Assembly: GCA_951828385.1 (NCBI GenBank)
Contig: OX639973.1
Coordinates: 4,889,200-4,953,199 of the forward strand
Direction of reading: 5' to 3'
Length of the DNA: 64,000 bases
Source: an uncultured Poribacteria bacterium
GTDB lineage: Bacteria > Poribacteria > WGA-4E > WGA-3G
Position numbers and translations under genes: made by a program. The notes beneath the pieces were generated by a model. That model ran no database searches and had not been told where the DNA came from. It saw only the letters and a list, made by a program, of their open reading frames with translations. This document shows, piece after piece, positions 8,563 through 16,735 of this stretch; the first letter of the stretch is position 1, and each line of letters opens with the position of its first letter.

Positions 8563-9085
8563 ATGTCTGAAACACAATCCACCTCTGACCTGAAACGCAG
8601 AAAAGACGCTGCGCGGGCGCGTGCCACCGGCAGCGTCTTTTCTTGTGGTCTTTTGATTGCGGGTGCGTTTGTCTTACTGGCGACCGTCTTTGGATTCCAG
8701 ACACCGCCGGCGATCGAGACTCCAAGCGTGAAGGGGATCGCACCGCCACCGCCGCGTCGCGTGGACTTCACCCCGCAAAGCGTCTTTGAGGTCTCCGAAA
8801 CCCACTATCGCCTCATCATAGAGAATAACCTGTTCCGTCCGTTAGGGTGGACACCGCCGCGCCCGATAGAACCCTATCGTCTCATCGGAGAACCCGAAAC
8901 TTGCGTCAGACGAGACCACACCCCCACAAGCAATTCTACAATCCACCACAGGACATCAAACATATATCGTGACATTAGGCTCAAACCTCGACGCGGACAC
9001 CGAAGTGGTAGACATCCAGTCGAAGCAGGTGACACTCTCCACGCGGGGGCAGCACCGCACACTAATGTTACCGATCGGTTTCTAA
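8563..9085 (+). pseudogene. GspC-like inner-membrane protein, frameshifted (copy 1)
   Basis: The first frame gives a cytoplasmic N-terminus, one membrane helix (VFSCGLLIAGAFVLLATVFGF), a proline linker and the motif YRLIIENNLFRPLGW...YRLIG. That motif resembles the homology region of type II secretion protein C and of pilus PilP-like proteins. Near 8890 homology moves to another frame, which continues ASDETTPPQAILQSTTGHQ, YIVTLGSNLDAD, and ends LMLPIGF at a TAA (9083). One small indel therefore breaks the gene. The copy at 18683 has the same break plus two more lesions. The role in secretion is inferred from the motif only. Confidence 0.6.
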
Positions 9086-9231
9086 CTTCTTTGGGCGAAA
9101 CGCCGACCTCTGGATCCAATGAAGGACCGCCAACGGAGCAGTGTTGGCAGATTTCGCGCTTTCCACTCACTATCTTATATTGCTTGCTTGCCTACGGATG
9201 CGTGATTCCAAAGTTCTATGTGTGTTTTTTG

Positions 9232-9260
9232 TTGACACGTTTTTTTATTTCTGCTATGCT
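9232..9260 (+). promoter_or_regulatory. Consensus-like sigma-70 promoter before the duplicated-domain protein
   Basis: TTGACA at 9232-9237, a 17-base spacer and TATGCT at 9255-9260 lie 70 bases before the ATG at 9330. The equivalent place in copy 2 (near 13475) reads TTCACA with TATCCT and is followed by unrelated sequence, so there the promoter has decayed. Confidence 0.65.
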
Positions 9261-9329
9261 ATTACTACTGCTGAGGTTTGGACGATTTTTTGGGCTTGAC
9301 TGGAAATCCCTCAGAATAGGAGCATAGAA

Positions 9330-10457
9330 ATGTTGCGAGAAGTTTTCAGGTCTCGTATGTTTTTTGTTGGTTTGTTGTTTTTTGTGTTGATAGTTGTGGG
9401 TAGAGTGTTTTATTTCAAGCATGCCGAGCGCGAAGCAGCCGAGGACTTGGTGCGTCTTCCAGAGAGAGTGAAACCGTTAACTGAGGCACAAAAACTGACG
9501 TATCACGCTGAACTCCTTGAGACCCATCCCGTGGAAGCCCTCCGACAGCAAGCCCGAGAATTAGGGCATTGGAGTTCGGAACACATCCCACCGTTCCCAC
9601 CCGAGGACCCAGAGGCTGCTAATTTCGCACGCGACTTATATATCATGAGGTACTATAAGTATACCGGACAGATAGACGACCCCGCATACCTCGCAGCTGA
9701 TCAAGCACAGGGTGAATTCCGCCACGCCTTAAGCGATCATGTCGTGGAAACCCCCTGGGAACATGCTCGGAAATTGGATTTAAAGAAGTTAACATGGCCG
9801 GATACGACCGGACTGTCGGGCTTAGCGACAACGTCCTGGGTGACAACCTTCACAGAGGGAATCAATCCCGAAAGCGCACGTTCCTTATATCCGATAGAAC
9901 TTGAGAACTCAAATTTGGGAAGGCGCGACAGCCAGCAACGCCCTGCAAAAACGGACACACCACAGGACGACATGTTGCCTGATACGGTTTCCAACCCCAC
10001 AGGGACATGGAAGCCACTGACGTATCACGTTGAACTTCTTGAGACACACCCTGTGGAAGCACTCCGTCAGCAAGCCTGGGAATTAGGGCATTGGAGTGCG
10101 GAACACATCCCACCGTTCCCACCAGAAGACCAAGAGGCAGCCGATTTCGCACGAAACACCTATCTGTTTCTATACTATATGCGAACAGGACAGACCGACC
10201 ACCCTGCCTACCTCGCAGCGATGAAAGCACGAAGAGATTTCTACCATACCATACGTCGCGACTATGATGCTGGTTTTAAAAACCCGTGGGAATTTGCCCG
10301 TAATTGTGATTTGCAGAAAATAACATGGAGCATGATCCCACCCTTGAACCCGAACCGCTGGCCGACAACCTTCACAGAGGGGATCAACCCCGAAAGCGCA
10401 CGCCCTCTACTTCCGTTTGAACTCGATGAGTCACTGTGGCGGCGAACATCTGACTGA
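9330..10457 (+). CDS. Membrane-anchored protein with two tandem 140-residue repeats
   Basis: 375 residues after AATAGGAGC. Residues 9-30 form one membrane helix (RMFFVGLLFFVLIVVGRVFYF) much like that of the proteins at 6580 and 12724. Two repeats follow, about residues 56-205 and 231-372. Each begins LTYHxELLETHPVEALRQQA, passes through HWS.EHIPPFPPED and YLAA, and ends TTFTEGINPESAR. The repeats differ at many positions, so the duplication is not recent. No family was recognised. It has its own promoter and has no counterpart in the other two copies of the locus. Confidence 0.65.
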   Translation: MLREVFRSRMFFVGLLFFVLIVVGRVFYFKHAEREAAEDLVRLPERVKPLTEAQKLTYHAELLETHPVEALRQQARELGHWSSEHIPPFPPEDPEAANFARDLYIMRYYKYTGQIDDPAYLAADQAQGEFRHALSDHVVETPWEHARKLDLKKLTWPDTTGLSGLATTSWVTTFTEGINPESARSLYPIELENSNLGRRDSQQRPAKTDTPQDDMLPDTVSNPTGTWKPLTYHVELLETHPVEALRQQAWELGHWSAEHIPPFPPEDQEAADFARNTYLFLYYMRTGQTDHPAYLAAMKARRDFYHTIRRDYDAGFKNPWEFARNCDLQKITWSMIPPLNPNRWPTTFTEGINPESARPLLPFELDESLWRRTSD

Positions 10458-10673
10458 AACGGTGCCGTGGATGTCGCAGAGGCTGCCAGGGAGAACGCGA
10501 AAGACAAAGCCGATATAGCATACGATACGATGCGGAATGCCAATGCTCGGAATATGAGTCGAACCAAGCCGACATCAACAACGGTGTCGTAGTTACGTCA
10601 GCAAAACTGGTGGCAGCAAGCGTGTCCGTCTATATCAGCGGCAACGTCTCGTCGAGAAGGGGTTGGATAATCC
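10458..10673. other. Debris between gene and second dehydrogenase copy
   Basis: No intact gene. Two short reading frames look like coding remains: AVDVAEAARENAKDKADIA (from 10463), and, in another frame, QADINNGVVVTSAKLVAAS continuing to GWIIPTERTCEGG. They read like pieces of a longer exported protein cut at the duplication junction near 10720. The source is not in the window. Confidence 0.4.
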
Positions 10674-11342
10674 CTACAGAGCGGACCTGTGAAGGTGGAA
10701 GAACTGATAACATAGACCTCTCAAGTCAATCAACCAACCGTGCGGAAGTGCCGCGTCCTGATGCCGTTTAACCCGAATCTTTCCCGATGCGACAGTGCTT
10801 GTAGACATATCCAACACGATCGGATCTTGCCTTTCAATCGGTACGGCACATGCGATCGGATTCGTAGAGAGCCTGCCTTCAACCCCGCCGTGTGGTACAA
10901 CACACGTACCACCCCCGTGATCGTTTGCCATGAGCAATCCAATCATCTCCGCATCCGCTGCGAGGCACGCATACCCGCCTAACCGCCCCACCTCATTGCA
11001 CCGTGAGACAGCAACGGAACTGATGTCCGTCTGTTTTGCCTTTGCAATCGCCAATTCAACGGCGAGCGTCGCAATCACAGGACCGAACCCCCAATTCCCA
11101 TCTAACACTGCAATGGGTGCGGATTCGTGCAGTGTCTCTATTGGAGTATTGGGTTGAATTAATCCTGCTTCCAGTTCGCGTACATATTTTGCGAGATGAA
11201 TAACGCCGTGTGAATCGTGCCCGACGCGATTCGCATCCACCATAGAACGGGTTACGATTTCCGCTTCCGCTGCTGGAATGTTTAATTTTTCAAAGACGTT
11301 AAGGCAAATAGCGATAAGTTCTTCTGCTGTAAAGTTCGGCAT
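10674..11342 (-). pseudogene. Ldh_2 family dehydrogenase, copy 2, C-terminally truncated
   Basis: From MPNFTAEEL at 11342 the product follows copies 1 and 3 to HGWLID (about residue 205), then runs into 16 unrelated residues and a stop. About 130 C-terminal residues are lost, including the PFGGIAAHKGFG substrate and cofactor region, so it should be inactive. It differs from copies 1 and 3 at more positions than they differ from each other, for example SMVDANR retained but LAVELAIAKAK for RAVELAIEKAK. It is the oldest or least homogenised of the three. Confidence 0.8.
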
Positions 11343-11463
11343 TGTGATGCGGCTCCTTGTATAAGGTGCCGCTATTTTACAAATCCCCGTTGGTGTTGTC
11401 AAGTGGAAATGACGAAAAAAGAATAAGACTTACGCAGCCTTAATTTTTACCAAGTTTGGACAG

Positions 11464-11632
11464 TTTTTTGTACCATAGGAAACCGTTAGCTTGTGGCTCT
11501 TTTGTACCATAGGAAACCGTTGGTCTCCTGTGGCTCTTTTGTACCATAGGCTGTTAGCCTGTGGCTCTTTTGTACCATAGGCTGTTAGCCTGTGGCTCTT
11601 TGTACCATAGGAGACCGTTGGTATCCTGTGGC
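11464..11632. repeat. Tandem array of five hairpin units (copy 2)
   Basis: These are the same CCATAGG...CCTGTGG units as at 4883, but five of them, ending directly at the truncated sigma gene. Here the array abuts codon EKV of the sigma factor, so the deletion that removed its first half used or created an end at the array. Confidence 0.75.
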
Positions 11633-11633
11633 A

Positions 11634-12046
11634 AAAAGGTTTTGAACTGGATGTTTCGCCTAGCCAACCAGCTTATCGCGGGTTGGCATAGAAAAAACAA
11701 GAAAAAGAAGTGTGTTCCACTGGAATTCTTCGCTGATGTAGAAGTTACAGCTGCCGACGCGAATTGGATAGCGGAGGATCACACGCCCTACGAAGAACGA
11801 TATGAAAAGTTCTGTGAGGCGATAGGGCAACTGCCTGAATTAGAGCAGCAGATGCTCCATCTACAATTTGAAAACAAGAGTTACAAGGAAATTGCCGAAA
11901 TATGTGATGTCTCTGTGGGATCTGTAAGAAATCGGTTGCCTCGGGCAAAGAAGAAACTCGAAGCCTGGGCGGCAGCTTGGAAAGCAGCGAACGCTGAAGG
12001 TCGAGACTTGGATTTCTCAGAGTTTGACAACGGAAAAGGTAAATAG
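11634..12046 (+). pseudogene. ECF sigma factor, copy 2, N-terminally deleted
   Basis: Sequence equivalent to residue 72 onward of the other copies (KVLNWMFRLANQ to the C-terminus). Region 4 and its helix-turn-helix (SYKEIAEICDVSVGSVRNRL) are intact, but most of region 2, which binds core polymerase and the -10 element, is missing. The frame is open upstream only because it reads through the hairpin array. It is not expected to function as a sigma factor. Confidence 0.8.
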
Positions 12047-12126
12047 CGCTGTTGTCTCGTTCGCGTCGCGTCTGAGTTGCCTATTGATTTATTTCTCTTT
12101 GACAAGAAAGTAAGGCGTGGTGTAAA

Positions 12127-12360
12127 ATGATTCTTAAGGCTTTATCTCGTATTTTGATTTTACTGTTTTTGGTCGCTGCTTTACCTTTTCAGGCAGCGGC
12201 TCATCCATAGCAAGAATTGGGTCGGGAAGCTTTAAGGAACGTTGTCCGTTATATTCTCATAGGGACCGGCACCCACTTGGGATGGATTGTCTGCGCCTTC
12301 CTTTTCTTTTTTCTTGCGTTCATAAGGCAATACCCCCAAAAAATTTTTTTTACCCCTAAA
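12127..12360 (+). pseudogene. Small membrane protein with in-frame amber (copy 2)
   Basis: The start and signal segment are as at 5999, and codon 28 is again TAG (12208-12210) where the intact copy 3 has TGG. Downstream the frame remains open (QELGREALRNVVRYILIG) through the second hydrophobic segment. Sharing this amber with copy 1 but not copy 3 shows that copies 1 and 2 are more closely related in this part. Confidence 0.6.
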
Positions 12361-12371
12361 GGAGAAATACG

Positions 12372-12658
12372 ATGTTCCGCAAAATCTTTTTGATTCTTTT
12401 TCTGTGTGGACTGACTGGCTTCTCGGTGTTGACGGAAGACCGCGGCAGTGCCGAGACGTATGCGTGTCAAGTCGCGGGGGTGTGTCGGTTTCCCGAAACA
12501 CCCCCGTCGTGTGAGACAAACCTTGTCGGTTTCCTTCTGTGCAGTGGCAAAAACAGATGACAGGCCCCGTGATGCGAAGTCCACAAGTGTTTCCTCAACA
12601 ATCGACCGACACCATGCTGTGTCGATGGTGTTCCCTTCGGATGTCATGCGCGCAATGA
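12372..12658 (+). pseudogene. Small secreted cysteine-containing protein, frameshifted (copy 2)
   Basis: It starts with the family signal peptide (MFRKIFLILFLCGLTGFS) and follows the copy-3 protein to FPETPP. A deletion then shifts the frame, so translation stops at 12560. The lost C-terminus (STDTMLCRWCSLRMSC) is still readable in another frame and ends at 12658. Confidence 0.6.
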
Positions 12659-12723
12659 GTCGATAGAACCCAAACGAAACCCGATACAGACGTGTGTCGG
12701 AACTCAAAACAGGAGTATTTACA

Positions 12724-13122
12724 ATGTTAAAAGACGTTTTCAGCAACCGCCTTTTTATACGCGCGTTAGCGTTCTTTGTGTTGTGCGTTGGCGGCAGCCT
12801 GCTTTACATGCAGCATGTCTCTAAGCAGTCCGCCCGTGAGTCTGATACCATGCAGGACCCCTCCGCTGAATCCTCACGCAGAGAGTGGAGAAAGTGGCAC
12901 GACGAATGGAGTCGATTGGCTAAGGAACATGTCCAAACCACTCAGGAATGGATAGACGCGCTGCCACAGACGCCAGAGGAGTTGGAACGCTTCAATACTG
13001 ACGAGAGTTACAAGCGAGAAGTGCAACGCCAACTGCAAGCGGCTATGGATAAAGATGCGAAGGCATACGTAAGGCTGCAAGAGCATGAGAAAACAAGACC
13101 TACGATTCCACCTACCCGGTAA
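12724..13122 (+). CDS. Chimeric membrane-anchored protein (copy 2)
   Basis: 132 residues after a CAGGAG site. Residues 1-36 (FSNRLFIRALAFFVLCV and the QHV end) match the anchor of the copy-1 protein at 6580. From SDTMQDPSAESSRREWRKWH to the end it matches the C-terminal half of the copy-3 protein at 16736 almost perfectly. The His-rich linker of both parents is missing. It is thus a fusion of two paralogues, formed by recombination or deletion between copies, and it keeps an open frame. Helical C-terminal domain of unknown function. Confidence 0.65.
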   Translation: MLKDVFSNRLFIRALAFFVLCVGGSLLYMQHVSKQSARESDTMQDPSAESSRREWRKWHDEWSRLAKEHVQTTQEWIDALPQTPEELERFNTDESYKREVQRQLQAAMDKDAKAYVRLQEHEKTRPTIPPTR

Positions 13123-13155
13123 TTCGGGTGACACTTCTCAAAGGAGTTAGGATAT

Positions 13156-13354
13156 ATGAAAATTAGAACATTTTTCAGTCTGCTGTCTCTTGGCACAAGA
13201 CCTCTCGCACCTGCAAGCGGGCGAATTGTGGTGCGAGTTATACCAAAGGTTCAAACCTTGACGCGGACACCCAAGTAGTAGACATCCAGTCGAAGCAGGG
13301 GACACTCTCCACGCAGGGCAGCACCGCACACTAATGCTACCGATCGGTTTCTAA
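13156..13354 (+). pseudogene. Remnant joining start of surface-protein gene to end of GspC-like gene
   Basis: The first 35 or so bases equal the start of the gene at 17356 (KIRTFFSLL). The sequence then jumps to the tail of the GspC-like pseudogene (LDADTQVVDIQSK onward to the TAA at 13352). About 1.6 kb has been deleted relative to copy 3. No function is expected. Confidence 0.7.
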
Positions 13355-13496
13355 CTTCTTTGGGCGAAACGCCGACCTCTGGATCCAATAGAGAACCGCC
13401 AGTCACTACCTTATATTGCTTGCCTGCCTACGGATGCGTAACCACAAAACCCTATGGGCATTTTTTCTTCACACGTTTTTTGTTTCTGCTATCCTA

Positions 13497-13635
13497 TTGC
13501 CTGCTCTAATAATTCTGCTAACTGATCAGCAAAGCGGAATTGGCTATCGTCCTCCGGCGCGTAGTCTATTACCTTCCGAGCGTTGGCAATGCTCCAAAAC
13601 TTGTGCGTATTATCGCTGATGCCATAAAAAATTCG
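13497..13635 (-). pseudogene. C-terminal fragment of the NAD-dependent epimerase
   Basis: On the minus strand this encodes IFYGISDNTHKFWSIANARK, then VIDYAPEDDSQFRFADQLAE and LLEQA, matching the last 46 or so residues of the epimerase at 19431 with several substitutions. It is fused at its upstream end to the dehydrogenase copy 3. It marks a duplication breakpoint: the unit that was copied ended inside the epimerase gene. Confidence 0.8.
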
Positions 13636-14614
13636 GAATACCTTCCCGTTCTCGTTTGCGTTGTTCCTCCCAACCGCGTTCCCCCGGCATCCGAATTGCG
13701 TCAACGCCAGCAACGCTTTTCGCCGATTTGAGATATGCTATAAACCGTTCTATCTCGGCACTGAACCCCGGAAACCCTCTAAAACTCGCAACGTTGATGA
13801 CAAGTACAAACAACCCATTACCGACGCGGGCATCCTCGCCTTGGCTACACCCGGCACCTGTGAGCGCGCCTGCCAGAATATCAACAATAACGCTTAGCCC
13901 AAATCCTTTGTGTGCAGCAATCCCACCGAACGGCAATAAAGCAGCCGGTGGCACGCCATAGAAGTCGTCCGCATTTGTCGTTGACTCACCTTCTGCGTCA
14001 ATCAACCAACCGTGCGGAAGTACCTCGTCCTGATGCTGTTTAACCCGAATTTTTCCCGATGCGACAACGCTTGTGGACATATCCAACACAATCGGATCTT
14101 GTCCCTCAATCGGCACAGCACATGCGATCGGATTCGTAGAGAGTCTGCCTTCAACCCCGCCGTGTGGTGCAACACACGTACCACCGCCGTGATCGTTTGC
14201 CGTGAGCAACGCGATCATTTCCGCCTCTGCTGCGAGGCACGCATATCCACCTAACCGCCCCACCTCATTGCACCGTGAGACAGCAACGGAACTGATGTCT
14301 GTCTGTTTTGCCTTCTCAATTGCCAATTCAACGGCGCGCGTCGCAATCACCGGACCAAACCCCCAATTCCCATCTAACACTGCAATGGATGCGGATTCGT
14401 GCAGTGTCTCTATTGGAGTATTGGGTTGAATTAATCCTGCTTCCAGTTCGCGTACATATTTTGCGAGATGAATAACGCCGTGTGAATCGTGCCCGACACG
14501 GTTGGCATCCACCATAGAACGGGTTACGATTTCCGCTTCGGCTGCTGGGATGTTTAATTTTTGGAAGACGTTAAGGCAAATAGCGGTAAGTTCTTCTGCT
14601 GAGAAATTCGGCAT
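13610..14614 (-). CDS. Ldh_2 family dehydrogenase, copy 3, with replaced C-terminal tail
   Basis: 334 residues, nearly identical to copy 1 through EEQRKREREGIP. The last 12 residues of copy 1 are replaced by NFLWHQR, read out of frame from the epimerase fragment next to it. All family stretches (VGHDSHG, GGTCVAPHGG, LDMSTSVVASGKI, GGIAAHKGFG) are kept, so activity is possible. The upstream region is identical to that of copy 1. Confidence 0.85.
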   Translation of the reverse strand: MPNFSAEELTAICLNVFQKLNIPAAEAEIVTRSMVDANRVGHDSHGVIHLAKYVRELEAGLIQPNTPIETLHESASIAVLDGNWGFGPVIATRAVELAIEKAKQTDISSVAVSRCNEVGRLGGYACLAAEAEMIALLTANDHGGGTCVAPHGGVEGRLSTNPIACAVPIEGQDPIVLDMSTSVVASGKIRVKQHQDEVLPHGWLIDAEGESTTNADDFYGVPPAALLPFGGIAAHKGFGLSVIVDILAGALTGAGCSQGEDARVGNGLFVLVINVASFRGFPGFSAEIERFIAYLKSAKSVAGVDAIRMPGERGWEEQRKREREGIPNFLWHQR

Positions 14615-14697
14615 TGCACGGCTCCTTCGCTGGCGAGGTGTTTTTGCTTGGGTGTTTCCCCTAGTAGTCTGTCCAGTCTAAACCTGGGAGTAGCCCC

Positions 14698-14797
14698 GTT
14701 CGTAGTAGGGCAATTCATTGCCCGTTCTGACCGGTGGACGTGCGATAATGCACTTCGCATTTGGGTGAGTACACCGCAAAATCGCCCTACTACGAAC
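14698..14797. repeat. Long hairpin element (copy 3)
   Basis: Second copy of the element at 4630-4729, with the same perfect 14-bp inverted ends. Confidence 0.75.
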
Positions 14798-14950
14798 CCA
14801 TCTATCTACAATTTAAAGATGGACAGACCACAAGGAACCCCGCTATATGAGATGCTGCCATTTTACAAATCCCCGTTGGTGTTGTCAAGCACAAATGACG
14901 AAAAAAGAATAAGACTTACGCAGCCTTAATTTTTACTAAAGTTTGGACAG

Positions 14951-15088
14951 TTTTTTGTACCATAGGAAACCGTTAGTCTCCTGTGGCTCTTTTGTACCAT
15001 AGGCTGTTAGCCTGTGGCTCTTTGTAGCATAGGAGACCGTTAGTTTCCTGTGGCTCTTTTGTACCATAGGAAACCGTTAGCCTGTGGC
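14951..15088. repeat. Tandem array of four hairpin units (copy 3)
   Basis: I see no difference from the array at 4883-5020. The rest of 14615-15373 holds no gene; it repeats the copy-1 intergenic region, with differences appearing only after about 15258. Confidence 0.8.
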
Positions 15089-15373
15089 AAATTCGCAGTT
15101 ACCATTATTTTTCAGCGAGTTCTGTGGCAGATGAAACACCAAAGAAAATCCTTTCAACCTTTGAGAACGCAACTGAAATGCGACATGATGTCCAAACTAC
15201 TGTAATTTATAGTTAGATATAGACTTTATAATTTTTTATTTCACAAACAAAAAAAATTTGCCCGTTGTGAGATTTTCCGACGAAATCTGCATTCATGTCT
15301 TATGAAAGCACAAAACCCTCATTTTGATTTTGAGGTTCGCAATTCTGCTTTCAACTGGAGGATTCTATGTCAG

Positions 15374-15988
15374 GTGACCGATGAACAAAGGCGAGATGCA
15401 GAACTCGTTCGCCAAATCCTATCTGGAGATGAAGGGGCTTTTGATGCACTTTATAAGCGGCACAAGCAGCGTATCCACGAATCTATTTTCAATAAAATAG
15501 GCGACTGGCACTATGCGGAGGAGCTTACTGATGACACGTTCCTCAAAGCGAAAGAGCATCTGAAAACGCTTAGAGCACCTGAGAAGGTTTTGAACTGGAT
15601 GTTTCGCCTCGCCAACCAGCTTATCGCGGGTTGGCATAGGGAAAACAACAAAAAGAAGCGTGTTCTACTGGAATTCTTCGCTGATGTAGAAGTTACAGCC
15701 GCGAATCGGATAGCGGAGGATCACACGCCCTATAAAGAACGATATGAAAAGTTCTGTGAGGCGATAGGGCAACTGCCTGAATTAGAGCAGCAGATGCTCC
15801 ATCTACAATTTGAAAACAAGAGTTACGAGGAAATTGCCGAAATATGTGATGTCTCTGTGGGATCTGTAAGAAATCGGTTGCCTCGGGCAAAGAAGAAACT
15901 CGAAGCCTGGGCGGCAGCTTGGGAAGAAGCAAACGCCGAAGGCCGAGACTTGGATTTCTCAGAGTTTCATGAGGGGACAGATAAGTAG
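15374..15988 (+). CDS. ECF-type RNA polymerase sigma factor, copy 3
   Basis: 204 residues from GTG, more than 95 percent like copy 1 by eye. Changes include MFRLANQ for MFRIANQ and a different last eight residues (FHEGTDK). Regions 2 and 4 are complete. As in copy 1, the well-spaced ATG (15367) leads only to a five-codon frame that overlaps the GTG. This copy heads the best-preserved set of downstream genes and is therefore the likeliest functional member. Confidence 0.88.
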   Translation: MTDEQRRDAELVRQILSGDEGAFDALYKRHKQRIHESIFNKIGDWHYAEELTDDTFLKAKEHLKTLRAPEKVLNWMFRLANQLIAGWHRENNKKKRVLLEFFADVEVTAANRIAEDHTPYKERYEKFCEAIGQLPELEQQMLHLQFENKSYEEIAEICDVSVGSVRNRLPRAKKKLEAWAAAWEEANAEGRDLDFSEFHEGTDK

Positions 15989-16068
15989 CACTGTTATCTC
16001 GTTCGCGTTGAGTCTTAGTTGCCTATTGATTTATTTCTCTTTGACAAGAAAGTAAGGCGTGGTGTGAA

Positions 16069-16404
16069 ATGATTATTAATCCCTTATCTTGTGTTTTGAT
16101 TTTACTGTTTTTAGGAGCCGCCTTGCCTTCTCTGGCAGTTGCTCACTCGTGGCAAGAATTGGGTCGGGAAGCTTTAAAGAACGTTGTCCGTTATATTCTC
16201 ATAGGGACCGGCACCCACTTGGGATGGATTGCCTGCGCCTTCCTTCTCTTTTTTTATTCCGGTCATAAGGCAATACCCCAAAAGTTTTTTCAACCCCTAA
16301 GGGAGAAATGCGATGTTCCGCAAAATCTTTTTGATTCTTTTTCTGTGTGGACTGACCGGTTTCTCGGTGCTGACGGAAGACCGCGGCAGTGCCGAGACGT
16401 ATGA
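16069..16404 (+). CDS. Small membrane protein, intact copy 3
   Basis: The only copy without the amber. It has a signal segment (LSCVLILLFLGAALPSLAVA), then HSWQELGREALKNVVRYILI, then a hydrophobic stretch (HLGWIACAFLLFFYSGHKA). In copy 1 the frame ends just before the next gene. Here it runs on 92 bases into the next gene in a different frame, so the natural C-terminus is probably about 75-80 residues and the tail is a by-product of a small indel. No family was recognised. It lies directly after the sigma factor. Confidence 0.5.
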   Translation: MIINPLSCVLILLFLGAALPSLAVAHSWQELGREALKNVVRYILIGTGTHLGWIACAFLLFFYSGHKAIPQKFFQPLREKCDVPQNLFDSFSVWTDRFLGADGRPRQCRDV

Positions 16405-16669
16405 GTGTCAAGTCGCGGGGGTGTGTCGGTTTCCCGAAACACCCCCGCCGTGTGAGATGATCCCCTGTGCGCCTTCTGTGCAACTGCCAGAGTGTGAGAT
16501 GCCCGCCTGTTCAGCCGTCCCGCATCCATTGGTTCACCGCCGGTGTGTGCCTTCGTGGCAAAAACAGATGACAGAACCCGTGATGCGAAGTCCAGAAGTG
16601 TTCCCTCAACGATCGACCGACGCCATGCTGTGTCGATGGTGTTCACTTCGGATGTCCTGCGGGCAATGA
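16313..16669 (+). CDS. Small secreted cysteine-rich protein, intact copy 3
   Basis: 118 residues with a GGGAGAA ribosome site. It has a signal peptide (MFRKIFLILFLCGLTGFS), then about a dozen cysteines in short Pro-rich stretches (CQVAGVCRFPETPPPC, IPCAPSV, PECEMPACSA) and the conserved end LCRWCSLRMSCGQ. The even number and spacing suggest disulfides after export. This is the longest of the three family members. No known family. Confidence 0.6.
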   Translation: MFRKIFLILFLCGLTGFSVLTEDRGSAETYECQVAGVCRFPETPPPCEMIPCAPSVQLPECEMPACSAVPHPLVHRRCVPSWQKQMTEPVMRSPEVFPQRSTDAMLCRWCSLRMSCGQ

Positions 16670-16735
16670 GTTGATAGAACCCAAACCGAACACCGACACC
16701 GACGTGTGTGGGTGTGCAAATCAAGGAGAACAACC

